Assembly (NCBI GenBank): GCA_011503125.2
Contig: WWBZ02000016.1
Coordinates: 3,968,001 to 4,032,000, forward strand
Length of the DNA stretch: 64,000 nucleotides
DNA from: Botryosphaeria dothidea
Lineage: Eukaryota > Ascomycota > Dothideomycetes > Botryosphaeriales > Botryosphaeriaceae
Reading direction: 5' to 3'
The notes under the pieces are model-generated. The model saw only the letters and a list, made by a program, of their open reading frames with translations. It was not told the origin of the DNA and did no database searches. Position numbers and translations under genes: made by a program. Positions within the stretch are counted from its first letter, which is position 1, and each line of letters starts with the position of its first letter. Of this stretch, positions 44,434 to 55,324 are shown in pieces.

Positions 44434-45940
44434 GGTTGAAGGATTGTGCAGAGAGAGAGAGATTCGGACAAAGTTTAACATCTGTCAGAGGGACTGTTCA
44501 TCCTCCTGCTACGGTTTTCGTTCGGAGAGATCCGATACATGTAACACGGAGGTATATCCGATTAGAATAGTCTGGAAAATGCCGCTGGGTAAGTACAGCC
44601 ACTTACGCAAGAATAGCCACACACTCAGGTAAGAACTGCAAAGACAATTATGCATCTTCTGACAAAGTGGCCATCTGCTGCCAATCGCGGATGTGACGGG
44701 CTGAAAATAGAGTTGTGGAGAAAACACAGCCCATGACTTGACCTGTGCTTAGCTTGTCGAAACATGGGAAATAATGATAGGCTTCACCGGAGACGCCGAC
44801 GACGCGCGCTTCGGGCCGTCGACAACAAGGAAGCCGCAACACTCTAGTCATTGCAACTTGCTCTTGTCATATTGGTTCTCAGGGCTGACTGCTACGCAAC
44901 TGTCAAGTCAAGCTTTATCGCCATGCTTCAACGTTTAAAACATGCTCGGCAGGTACCCGGACATGGGGTTTATGACCATTTGATCGGTGCATTACAGTGA
45001 CATCATATTGCGTCGTGGAAGCAGGGCTCAGTGCGTTGGATAATCCTGCTGGCGAGTTCCACAATTGTTTGGACGATCAGAAGATCAGTCTTGCTCTGCG
45101 ACTTTGTGGAGGAGGTGTCCCCTTCTTCGCACGGTCTCCCCACACCGCCGAAAAGAATAGGGGCTCTTGACTCCTCTTCGACTCTTTGCCATACCATCCA
45201 TGCTTAGAGCACTTATCGATTTTTTTTCCCCGCTACCTACGTGGTGTTCCCTTCCGTAGTTTTTTGTAAAGGGACGATTGAATGAGGGTCAGCTCCTCGA
45301 CACATAAGTATGCTACATCTAGCACTGTCATCATTTCTCATTGTCTCTGGTGGTTAGACACGTAGCAAGGCATACCCTATTAATATCTATAATACACGTG
45401 TCTTAAAGGGCGCAGTTTTCCGTATTCAAGGTGGGCATATTGGAAAGGAAACGATGGGCGAAAGCGCACGGCTGAAGGTTGCTGAAGAGAGCTGAACCCA
45501 CATACAACTCCAGTTTCAGCTTTGAAAAGTGATCCACAAAATTGAGTGCCTAATGAATGATCGGCTCTGGAGACTTTGTGATGCGGCGATTGCTCCGGTG
45601 CCGGTCACTCCGATAAAAGGCTGAGGGACTCTCACCGACCACCAGTATCATCTACTGGCCGTGACACCTTTAATATAAAAGGTGGATTTCAGACCTGGCT
45701 TAAAAGCACATCATCTTCCCAACTATCAGGAACCATTGATTTCTGTTTCGATTTCCATCGTCAAGGGCCTCAAAGTCCGCAAGTTTTCTCGTAAGTCGGC
45801 AAATCCTGTTGATGTAACCGGTACGGACTGAATAATATCATGATTATAGAATCCTATCAAAAAGCTTTTACGATTTTTGCAATTGGCTGGGAATTCCAGT
45901 ATCTCAAAGCAGCCAATTACTTGATTCAGAACCTGAAGTC
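44434..45940. other. 1.5-kb divergent spacer
   Basis: Lies between the unknown signal-peptide gene (minus) and the small gene at 45941 (plus). It contains the latter's TATA-like element and a likely 5'-UTR intron (45791-45849). Otherwise no supported gene. Confidence 0.5.
45674..45680 (+). promoter_or_regulatory. TATA-like element of the 45941 gene
   Basis: tataaaa inside an interrupted inverted repeat (caccttt at 45665-45671 and aaaggtg near 45678-45684). It is followed about 110 bp later by a gtaagt donor (45791) and tatag acceptor (45849) that look like a 5'-UTR intron. Confidence 0.4.
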
Positions 45941-46301
45941 ATGGCAGCCCAAGACGAAAGGAAAGAGTAAGTGTTGTCACAAATATACGCACCATTTCAG
46001 CCGGTGCTAATATTTCTCCAGCAGTGCATCTGCCGGAAATGCGCCCGGCGGCCGCAGCGGCGATCTCAAAAATCTCACCTCGCCGGACAACGCTACAGGA
46101 GCCGTGGCAAATGCTGCTTCGGCCCTACCTGCGCTTGGTTCGGGAAACAACAGTGGCAATTCAGAGGGTAAGAGTGAGGGATTTGGATTGTCGGGTGAGG
46201 ACGTGAAGGGTAGCTTGAAGATCCATCTTAAGTTGGATTTGGAGGCAGACATCAGAGTAACGGCAAGGGTACGCGGAGACATTGCGATTGGACTGCTATG
46301 A
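45941..46301 (+). CDS. Small conserved fungal protein of unknown function, 101 aa
   Basis: Exons 45941-45966 and 46022-46301; the intron has a gtaagt donor, a gctaat branch-like site and ctccag acceptor. The N-terminal part is Gly/Asn/Ser/Ala-rich and disordered (GNAPGGRSGDLKNL, GSGNNSGNSEGKSE). The C-terminal about 35 residues form a conserved-looking amphipathic beta pattern: VKGSLKIHLKLDLEADIRV then TARVRGDIAIGLL at the very end. I recall a very similar ending (KIHL-LDLE ... GDI-IGLL) in many short ascomycete proteins, though without an assigned function. No signal peptide or membrane helix. Two tRNA genes follow. The start is the first ATG after the 5'-UTR intron, so a longer N terminus is not excluded. 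Confidence 0.75.
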
Positions 46302-46486
46302 AAGCTTCTTTCGTACCTAGGAATTCCCAAAACTTAACATCTCCAGCCAATGGCCTGGACTTCTTAACAATAATGTCAAAGGTTTCTTCAAATATGGGCC
46401 AAGCTTTGTTTTGATCGAACTGTTCCACCACAAACAGTCACGCGGCAGTTTCCAAACATCCATTCCTTCAACACGGAAAAAGATAT

Positions 46487-46570
46487 AGGTCCTACCCAGG
46501 ATCGAACTGGGGTTGCGGGAATATTCTGATGCTTCAGAATCCCGAGTGCTAGCCACTACACTATAGAACC
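46487..46570 (-). tRNA. tRNA-Gln (anticodon CTG) with 12-nt intron
   Basis: On the minus strand the acceptor stem GGTTCTA pairs with TAGGACC; A-box-like GTGTAGTGGCTAGCAC and B box AGTTCGATCCT are present. The anticodon stem CGGGA/TCCCG encloses TTCTGA, so the anticodon is CTG. About 12 nt after position 37 do not fit the cloverleaf and form an intron. The discriminator base is T, as in yeast tRNA-Gln. A T5 run (46476-46480 on the complement) lies just downstream as the Pol III terminator. Confidence 0.9.
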
Positions 46571-46812
46571 AATTCGCAAATCCTAATTCACAGGATCCGA
46601 TAGGCTCTGCTCTAGTACCTGAAGCGATACGTGCCATGTATGTATTATAGATTGAATTTTATTTGTCCCTTAGTCTACCGAGTGGATATAAAACGCCCGA
46701 TCTTCCCGCCGGTTTTCTTTGGCCTGGGGCTCAACGGTTCAACGTCGGACCGCGGGAAGCCAGAGCCGCTCGGTACTTAGGGCTTAGGGGCAGACTTTAA
46801 GCCTCCAAAATC

Positions 46813-46904
46813 GGTTGCGTAGTGTAGTGGTTAGCACTCTGGATTTTGATTCACACTGACGCTTCAACCTTCCAGCAACCTGGGTTCGACTCCCGGCGCG
46901 ACCT
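46813..46904 (+). tRNA. tRNA-Gln (anticodon TTG) with 20-nt intron
   Basis: Acceptor stem GGTTGCG pairs with CGCGACC; A-box-like GTGTAGTGGTTAGCAC and B box GGTTCGACTCC are present. The anticodon stem CTGGA/TCCAG encloses TTTTGA, giving anticodon TTG (46846-46848). A 20-nt intron (46850-46869) follows position 37. Downstream T-runs (ttttgcttttcctttt) provide Pol III termination. It shares the D-arm with the CTG gene 240 bp away on the other strand. Confidence 0.92.
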
Positions 46905-48097
46905 CTCCTTTTGCTTTTCCTTTTGCTAGTCGTGCAGGAAAGGTTGTGAAGGCGGTGGTGGAGGGAAGATGAAGTTCGCGCTGTTTTGTTGGCGGAGAGG
47001 TTGGTGGCGTAGCGCGGACCGGATTGCTGACGGTCGGACCTCGTCTGACGCGCGATTAGGACCGAAGGATACAAGGATGAGCGTCATGAAATGTGTGCAG
47101 GTGATCCGGTTGACTGTGGGCTGGCGTGGATGATATGCTAGAGAAAATGGGTGAGAGTTGCTGATCCCAGTACCACGTAGAAAGGTGGGTCAATGGGCAG
47201 CACTGACGATTATCAATGACTGCTCAAGAGAGAATTCCTCAATTTCATGCATGTCTCACTTTCGGCATGTGATGAACAATCGAAACCAACCAGTTTCCCA
47301 CGTGGGAAATTCAAGCACTCCTGTTCCCGCGCCCTGGTCTGTGTTAAACTGCCACAACCTCTTCTGTCGATCTGTTGGATTCATTCTTGATGGTTGAAGA
47401 AAGCTGTGTTGGATTCCTGAAAAAGGATGCTGAGGTGCAATGTCAGGCGCCAGCAAGACACTCGCCAGTCGCCTGCCAGTCTACAGGTGAACTGACTCAA
47501 CGATCCAGCAACTAGTCTGGATAGCACCGATGTCTTTTGTAGAGCTCTGTTGGTGGGCCTGCACAGTGGGCGATGAGACGACTGCGGACAGGCATGTCTT
47601 CCCTCAATGCTCTCAGCGTGATCCAGCAGATGGTCGTAGCAGACTGCCCGCAAAAGCCTTGCCCTATATTGAGAACAGGGAAGGCCGACAAAGCTCAGAC
47701 AAGGTAGTCTGGGTGCTAAGTAGATTTGAGTGGTGTATTCCCTTAGCGCTGCAGAGGGTATTGCGGGTATCGCGAGGAGTATCTGAGTGAGTACCAGACG
47801 TTGGTGATACAAGGTGTATTGGAGAATGGAGATGTTTCATTGCTTGCTTCCACATAAGATCGCACTCAAAAAAAGCCTCGAGGAAGAATTCTCACGGGGT
47901 CTGTGTTTTTACAATGAAACAAACACCATTTGTCGAACCTTATAAGATAGAAAAGGCGACGAAGACGAAACCCCCTATAGCCCGATGCTGAACCTTCCCT
48001 TGCTTTACATACCCCCCAGACCAGACAAACCTTTTGCCATCCCGGTGTCCAGTTTCAATTATCTCAAAACGTCAAGCAATCATTGTTCAACGACCAC
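46905..48097. other. 1.2-kb spacer
   Basis: From the TTG tRNA to the PAM17 stop codon. Short frames only (for example 47381-47812 on the minus strand) without domains or splice support. Nothing else seen. Confidence 0.55.
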
Positions 48098-49001
48098 TTA
48101 ACGGCCGCCAACGATGGTCGACGTCTTCCTCGTCCTCTTACCCAGTGCCACAGCACCAGCACCACCACGCGGACGTCCCGATGTCTTAAGGTTGAAAGCG
48201 CGCTGATCCTTCAGCCAACGGCGATAGTCGGCGACGGAGCCGATCTTCTCGCCGTAGAAGTCCGGGACGGGGTTGTTCAAGCTGGACTGGGTCGGGTCGA
48301 CGCGGAACTTCTTTATACGCTGGAAGAACTGCTTTTCCTTCTGCGAACCCCCAGAAGACAATGCGTCAGTAACCAACCCACTTATCGTAGCACATGCTTC
48401 TAGGTGGCGTCAAGTTCGACAGCGAAGAAAAACTCACCTCAACGATCTGCCTCCCAATCTTCCTGTAGACGAGCCTGAACATGCCGTCACCAATCGCCGG
48501 GCCCAACAGCCATCCCACACACCCACACGCCACTGTGCTCAATCCCATCACGATAAAAGGATCCAAGCCGAATGTCTGCGCGCCGAGCGAGTCGACATCG
48601 TATCCGAGGACGAGGTTGACGCCGACGGCTGTTGAGGCGATGGCTGCGGCGATGCTGCAGAACAACGAGAGCCGGCGGCGAGTTTTGCGAAGCGCGAGGA
48701 AACGGTTCCACGTCAGGGTGTTGGCCTCGGCGGCGCGAGCGGAGCGGGTGGAGGAGATGAGGCGGGCAGTGATGGAAGAGGAGCAACGCGGGGCGCTGGC
48801 AGTAGAGCAGCGAGCAGCAGCGATTGGAGAGCCGGTGGGGAGCTTGAGGAGCTGAGACGGGCGCGGGTGTGTTGCGGCGGCCTTGGTGCTGTAGCAGGAC
48901 GAGGAAAGGCACGGCCGTACGGCGGTGGCTGCGCGGGGACGGACAGCGGCCGCTGCCGTTGCTGCAGCGCAGCGGATTGGCAGAGTGGTGGCCGAGAACA
49001 T
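48098..49001 (-). CDS. PAM17: Mitochondrial import motor subunit Pam17
   Basis: Inner-membrane component of the presequence-translocase-associated import motor that organises Pam16/Pam18 at TIM23. Exons 49001-48438 and 48340-48098, 268 residues. The N-terminal about 90 residues are Ala/Arg/Ser-rich with almost no acidic residues, a matrix-targeting presequence. The conserved core starts at LTWNRFLALRKTRRRLSLF and runs into two membrane helices (SIAAAIASTAVGVNLVLG; IVMGLSTVACGCVGWLLGP). Then come FRLVYRKIGRQIVE, KEKQFFQRIKKFRVDPTQSS and NNPVPDFYGEKIGSVADYRR, matrix-side family signatures. The start ATG at 49001 was chosen because it begins the presequence; the open frame upstream is GC-rich leader. 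Confidence 0.94.
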
Positions 49002-49966
49002 TGGGAGGGCGTCGTGGTGGTTGGGTTTGGCGGCGGGAGGAGGTCGTGTGTTCAGCGGGTGCGGTCGAAGCTTGAGCTTCGCGATATTTCGGCCGACGTC
49101 AACTCTCCCGCACAAGCCACCCGTCAGCCGGCTTGGCACTGACAGGGGGGGAGGTCTGAGCAGCATCAAGCCCTCTCGTCGAACCACTTCGCGCCCAGAC
49201 GGCGAGCTCCAGAAACTCTAAAAAGATGTTCATCATTGGCAGTATTATCGCTAAAACCGCACGAGTCCAGGCATCAAGCAATCAAGTCGATCGAACGGCG
49301 CACCTCACACAACTCACGAAACATACTTTCCCTCCTTTACTTTCTTTGGACTCTTCCGCCGCCTGCTTCAAGTCCTGAGCCTATGCTCCCTTCCTCGGTC
49401 CCTTTGTCTACTGTAAACCTGGTGAAAATCCATCGACACGCTCGCTCGCCCTTCGCTTACTCGCTTTCTTATCGTACATCTGGTTCGAAGTAGAAAACTG
49501 AAAAGATCCGCAGAACGCAATGCTTCCAACCTTCCTGAGCATGCAGCCAAAAGAAAAGGCATCAAGATTGGAAAATTCATGCCCACATGCCAGGGCCGCG
49601 CGCGAATAACAAACGCCAAACCGGGAAGCGGCCCGAACCAAGGAAGTGGGTATTCGAAAATCAGCGCAAAGAACCCGCATCAAACTTGCATCGCCCGCCC
49701 ATGCTTGCACGCGAACTTTTGCTTAGCTGGCCTGAGCCTTGGAGAGCCACGCGAATTCGCAATAATCCGGATCGCCATTTTCCATCCTGGCTATCCGGTC
49801 CAATTAGACCCCCCGAGGCCGGCCGGCCGCATCGGGTGGCGGGGAGGCCCAGGAAAGCCAAGTGTTGGCTGCTTCCCTGGTGCTTCTTGTTCAGAAATTA
49901 CCGAATGGTAAACATCTCTGGAACTGTTGAGAATTAAGTGGAGCTGTCCTCCAGTGAACGCTGTCT
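49002..49966. other. Spacer upstream of PAM17
   Basis: 965 bp with the PAM17 promoter and the RhoGAP 3' flank. Open frames near 49587-49937 overlap and lack any recognisable protein signature. Confidence 0.55.
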
Positions 49967-52093
49967 TCAAATGGATCCGATCGGAGAAAGGGGCTGCATC
50001 GGAGACAGCTTGGGAAGCTCGTTGCGCATTCCATTATGTCCGGCCTGAGTAGGCGTAGCATCTTCGTCTTCATACTCGCGGGGATTGACCGAGTTGAGAG
50101 GAGGTGGCCGTGGCTTCTCCGGAGTCGAGCTGTTGATTGTCGATGGCTTGCTGCTACCAGACGAAACAGCGCGTTCATCATCCAGCTGGCTGGTACTGCC
50201 GTTCGGCGTGCTCAGCCCCAAAGCCGGCTGCGGCGGGTACTTCTCCGGCTCCAGGATGCGCATTTCCCGCTCCAGGTATTCCTTCTCGGTCCAGCAACCC
50301 TGCCAGCAGTTGCGCCAGTCAAGCACAAGGAACTGGAAGCAGAAGGCCTCGATCTTCATGCAAGGCTGAAAGCAGATACAAAGGTTGCGGTAGTCCATCT
50401 TGTTCTTTTCTGAGCATGAGTGGAGGAGGCTTATATGGCAAGTAATGGCGAATAGAAGGTAATAGTTGAAAGGCGGCAACTTCGACAGCTCGTCCTTCAG
50501 CAGCTGCGGGGTTGACTTGCAGTCACCGCACTTCTCCTGAATTTTCTTCTGGATTGCCTTGGGGAAGATTTCGTCCGGAAGCTCGCGAAGCCAGGCCTTG
50601 AACATGGAACCGATGATGTTGATGTCGTACAGGTCGGGCTCATCGAAGAGGTTTATGTCAAGTTCTGAGAAACAGTTGGTCAAAGTTCACTGATAAGAAC
50701 CAAAGCACTCACCTTTATCGAAGCGCATTTGCCAGTACTTGACATCCTTGCCACTACCTGGAACGCGGTACAGGCCCTCTTCTTCGCAACCGTTCATGTT
50801 CAGATAGCTGGAAACATAGTCAGTCATGCGCGCATGAAACCGAATAAAAGGCAGGGGCCCTACTCTATGCATCTCCAAGGCAATGCCGGCATCCAGAATT
50901 CCGTCTTATCCTTCGAAGCAGCAAGCCTCTTCGAGATCCTCGTCTTGCGGGTCTGCTCTACCAACGGAAGGTTGATAACCTTGCATACGTAATTTTCATC
51001 CAGCACCGGGCCATGATCGCGCTCGTGAGAGCTGCCACTACGTGCGAGTTTGCCGAAGAAGCCCTTGCCGGCTTTGCCCAAACCGTCAGCCGCCTTGGTG
51101 CCAGACTTTTTGATGTTGTTGAGGAAATCTGCGCCCGGATTGTCTTTGAAAGAATTGGAGAAGAAGGGAGGCATCTTGTCGCGTGGGTGAGCGGCGGTGT
51201 CTTCATCGGGCTCCGTGTGCCGATCGGCCGAACGGTTGCGCGACGTATTCTGCATCATCTCACGGAAGGTTCTGTCCTCTTTGATCGGTGCGGTCTTTAG
51301 CCCGTTCTGGTCAGCTTGACGCTTCACGTAGCGCTGCTCGGACTCCGGAGTGAAGCGACTCGGCGCGGTGGTGGGCTTTGCGTTATTGTGCGCGTTGTTG
51401 TTCAGAACGTCGTCAGATCTGATGGAACGTGAGCGGGAAAGCAGATTGAAGCGATGCTTCTGACCGGGCCGTTTCGCTGCGGAGTGATCGTTGGAGTGCG
51501 AGCTTTGCGGAGTATTCTGTTGCGATCTACCGTGCGAAGATGGGGCGCGCTGGTCATAGCGCTCCGGCTCGTGTGAAGTGGTGCCTGAAAGAAGTGCTAT
51601 CAGCAGCTGGTGAGGACACGCCGACGACCGGCGCCAAAGCACGTCACTTACTGCTTGCAATGCTTGCGTTTTCAAACGACTTGGTCAGGTCTGACGTTGA
51701 ACCCGGAGATTGCTTATACGGGTATGCCTGCGCCGTGCTGGTAGGCAATGACGAACCCTCTGACACCTGTCTGATCGACATCTGGTTTTCCCCGCCACCG
51801 ACTCTGGTTGTGGATTTGGACGCCTTAGAATTCGAGAATAGCGCTTTCGGAGTCTCTTCTTTGATGGCATGCGCCTTCGGCGACCGCTCCGGGCCCGTGT
51901 GCGAGTTTGACGAGTTTGATCTGGCGTAAGAGTCCATGTTTCGCTCGTTACGGCTCATCTCATTGCGGGACGTTTGGCTGGACCCCGGAGATCTAGGGCT
52001 CTGCGGACTACGGGGAGTGTCGCCGTTTTGCGATTGAGGATAGCCTTTGTTGGGCTGGTGGAGGTTTAAAGACAAGGAGGGAGATTTCGGCAT
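49967..52093 (-). CDS. Rho GTPase-activating protein
   Basis: Accelerates GTP hydrolysis on a Rho-type GTPase, acting in polarity, actin and wall growth. Exons 52093-51652, 51584-50864, 50807-50713 and 50664-49967, 651 residues, all phases consistent. The N-terminal about 350 residues are Ser/Pro/Asn-rich and disordered. The GAP domain begins near FGKLARSGSSHERDHG and spans two introns. The arginine finger is in EEEGLYRVPGSGKDVKYW; further blocks are IIGSMFKAWLRELPDEIFP, LSKLPPFNYYLLFAITCHIS and KMDYRNLCICFQPCMKI. The last lacks the usual Asn of the N-L-(A/G)-(V/I)-x-(F/W)-x-P-x-L motif at one place but keeps the overall shape. A Pro-rich tail follows. Architecture resembles filamentous-fungal Rga-type GAPs; the target GTPase is not deducible. 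Confidence 0.91.
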
Positions 52094-55000
52094 CTTTCGC
52101 AACGGCCTTCGTCGTGGTTGGGTCCAACCCAACGGCTGTCACACCATGTTAGCCATACACCGTCTTTCGGTAGTGTGCGCACTGCGACGAGTCAAATTGC
52201 TTCGTGCGCCGTAAGACTTCGAGGAGTTTCCACCGCAGCTGACGATACCAAATTTTGGCTGGGGGGAATGGGCACGACTTTACCTCGATTCTGCAAGTAG
52301 ACATTATTATCAGCTTCAATCCCGTACGGAAACACAAGGAAGAGGCAGAATGCGCTATACACACCTTAAGGGCTTGGATCGCCTGAAGATGAATGAAGCC
52401 CTGAGCTGAGCAGGAACCTAAGGACAGGCTTCCCGATTGTGACCCGTACGACGTGCGCCCTCAGGCGTGTTGGCTTTGTGGCGTGCCTGTGGGTTCGTTG
52501 GTTGCGGCGATTCGAAGAAGGCAGGCCGGCGTGGGTGGAAGCTTATGCGTGCGCTGGACGGACTCAATCAGCTGGGCCCGTTACACCATCTCAGGCTTGG
52601 TGCAGATGTAAGAGCGGTGCCACCATGCGGCCGCGAATGGAGGACAAGAGTCCGGGACAAAATCATTCACACAAGGGCACGATCGGGCATGTGCCAGAGA
52701 CCACGTCTGGTTTCAGGCCGGCAGGAACAAAGAAACTTACAGCCCTCAGCAACCACGGCTCGTCTCGGGCTGCCGTCGTCGTGCAGCACCGTGTCGCGGA
52801 GCGCTGCAGCGCGCAACAAAGCGGCGTGTCCAGTTGTCCGCGAGCGCCGACACGTTCAGGGTGACAGGTGAAGGGGGCGAGAGCGGACGCAGGAGTCGAG
52901 CCAATGCAGACGGCGGCAAACGGGAGCCAAAGGGACAAGGACGGCGCGCGCGGCGGTGGATCAACGAAGACGCATGCACCCCCGGCAGGGCGTGTGGAGC
53001 TGCAGTGGCTGGCGGCAAAGAGGGATAGGAGTAGGAGCCGCCGGCGGTGGGGCCCGGGGGGCCGTGGGCGACGGAACCGGTTGGAAGAGAGCGTGCGCGG
53101 AGCTGCTGGAGCGAGAGAGGAGGGCGCGCAGCAAACCCGGGGGTGCGAGCGTGGAGTTGGGTGAGGTTGCGGTGGTGGTGAGGGCAGCTCACGGGGGAAG
53201 TGGATTCGAGTTAGCTTCAGGGTATCCTTGCGGCGAACTCGGGATGAGCCCAGCGGCGCACGAAACACTTGGCACAGACAGATCTGACGCCTTCGCAAGC
53301 CGGCGGGTCTCTGATGAAGAACTACACGAACGCGCGATATTGGCACCACCATAAATATAGCTACGTAGCGCTGCGCGCAGCCCGACATGCGGTGAGGTCT
53401 GAGCCTCCCCCTGGTCCACAGCAATCTGCGCGCGCGACGACGACGACGACAACGGCGCGGCGCCGCTGCCGATGCCCGCGAATTACGTGGAGGGCAACTC
53501 TTCCACGCGCATCCATCTCTGCCTCTCCGCAGTGCTCAGGAGAGCGCGCTGCGCGGCGGATGCCAGCGGCAGCACGGAGCTCGCTGCGAAGCCTGCCTGG
53601 CTGGGCTGTGAATTTCGCACAGGCACACAGCAATCTGCCTCCGGACGATCAAACAACCGCTCACGCCATGCATCAAGCTGCTATATATCATCGCAGTGCA
53701 TGTCTCGATCACACGAGCTTCGGTTTTGTTCCTGGCGCCAGGAACGCGCGCGGAAAAGCAACCGCCGTTGCGCGCAGGTACAGCCCACGCCTAGTCCCAG
53801 CCCCGCCCAGCCCGACCCGGGAAATAGCTTTTTGAGAGCGGCCACCACCTTCGACGCGAGCACGCGTGTCGCTTGCAACCCGACGCAGAGTCGTGTCCAG
53901 CCCGGCGAACTCCACTTGCTCGCTCAGGGGCTCGAGCGGTGGCTGACCCGCGACCTCCAGCACTCCGAGTGCGCGTACGAGCTTCTGCGCAAAGTACGGT
54001 ACTGCAACGGTACTTAGACTCGCCCAAACACGCACAAGCGACCCGTACTCTCCAGATGAGGCCTGCGCGCCTCCTACCGCACTTGCTCGGCCCAGGGAAC
54101 ATTTTCATTTCCCGACCTGCACTTGCATCACTGCTGCGGTACCCTGCGAAGCGACGATGGTGGCTTCTGGAAGGTAAGGCATCGGGCGTCGAAGGGCTAA
54201 GGCGGGGAGCGAGCGATTGAGACGACTGGAGCAACGCATTTCGGCAGGGCGACAGACACCGAAACAGAGTGCTTTCTTCACACATTCCAGGGTGCTGCCG
54301 CATCTCGATGATGCGACAGCATTGGAATTGGTGGTGCCCGGTAGAAGAAGTCGAGACGCTGGAGGTGCGTTGGCGCGGCGCATGCATTATTTGTCTGGCA
54401 CTGGAAGCTAGCACCTGACGCCTGGCGCGCTGCCACCCTGTCAGATCCACTCTGTCGACCCATGGACAGCGTGGGAGCGCGAAAGCCTGTTCCTGTGATA
54501 GCGACGGCACGCGCCGCACTCTTGTCCTGACGGCGCTCCTTCATCAGAAATTTTCAGTCACGCTGCTGTGAGAAAGGAACGGCTACGACAATAGACGGCG
54601 TGGCTGCTCTAACCCCAGACTGAAGCATTGGGGCTGGGTGCGGGAGGAGCTTCGATGAAAGCGGTGGAGACATGTGAGCGCACGGGATGGCAGCATGTCG
54701 AGTCTAAGCAGAGCGGTGAGCGGGTAGCTGCTTGCCCCGCCAGAGAACAACACACATCCCCAACAACGCGCGTGGAGCGGTGCAGCTCTTAAGACCTGGA
54801 GAAGCCAGAGTGTGTGACAGCGTCTGCATTATTTCCTTGAATTCTTCGCTCCGAACACGCGCGATCCACCGGCGAGCCCGCGCGTGGCTGACTATCTTAT
54901 CGCGTTGAGGCTTGATGAGGCTCGTTGGCCGCCCAGTGACGTATTTGCTGTCGGCCTGTGCGTAGCTTCTCCAACTCCAGTCGAGCGTCCCGCGCCCGCG

Positions 55001-55324
55001 ACGGACGTGCCTGCCGATCCTCCACCTCTCGCTTCCCTCTTGAAAACGGCACACCTCAAGGGAAGCCTCTTCTTTCTCAATTCTCTCCGCCCGCCCTCTA
55101 GATAACGGCAGGTCTCTTGCAGCCTGCAGGGCAGCTTCCAATTGGGCGAGCTTATTGATAAACCCCTCCTCCCATCTCTGCCATCTCTGCCATCTCTTCT
55201 TCTCCACTCCTCAGCTTCGTCCTCTCACTCGTCTTCGCTGTATCTTTTTTGAGCCGAGCACACGTTTTTATCCCTCCAGAAGCACTCTTATCGTCCAATT
55301 GCCATCCTCAACAAGATCCCAACA
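52094..55324. other. 3.2-kb GC-rich divergent spacer
   Basis: Between the starts of the RhoGAP gene and GDB1. Many long frames overlap on both strands (52663-54519), but they are Arg/Ala/Ser-rich, mutually overlapping and free of domains or splice-supported continuity, so I call none of them. AT-rich islands (ataaatatagc at about 53352; tgctatatatc at about 53680) could be promoters. A 9-bp tandem repeat lies at 55172-55198. Confidence 0.55.
55172..55198 (+). repeat. 9-bp tandem repeat in the GDB1 5' leader
   Basis: Three near-identical copies of ccatctctg, the last ending ctt, inside a CT-rich tract about 130 bp upstream of the GDB1 start. Confidence 0.75.

Noticed and set aside
49587..49937. 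116-codon ORF on the plus strand upstream of PAM17
   Set aside because: Overlaps two other frames, has no domain, and lies in the 3' flank of the RhoGAP gene without splice or start support.
52663..54519. Several ORFs of 130-250 codons on both strands
   Set aside because: They overlap each other in different frames, are Arg/Ala/Ser-rich as expected from GC-rich non-coding DNA, and show no domain or splice continuity.
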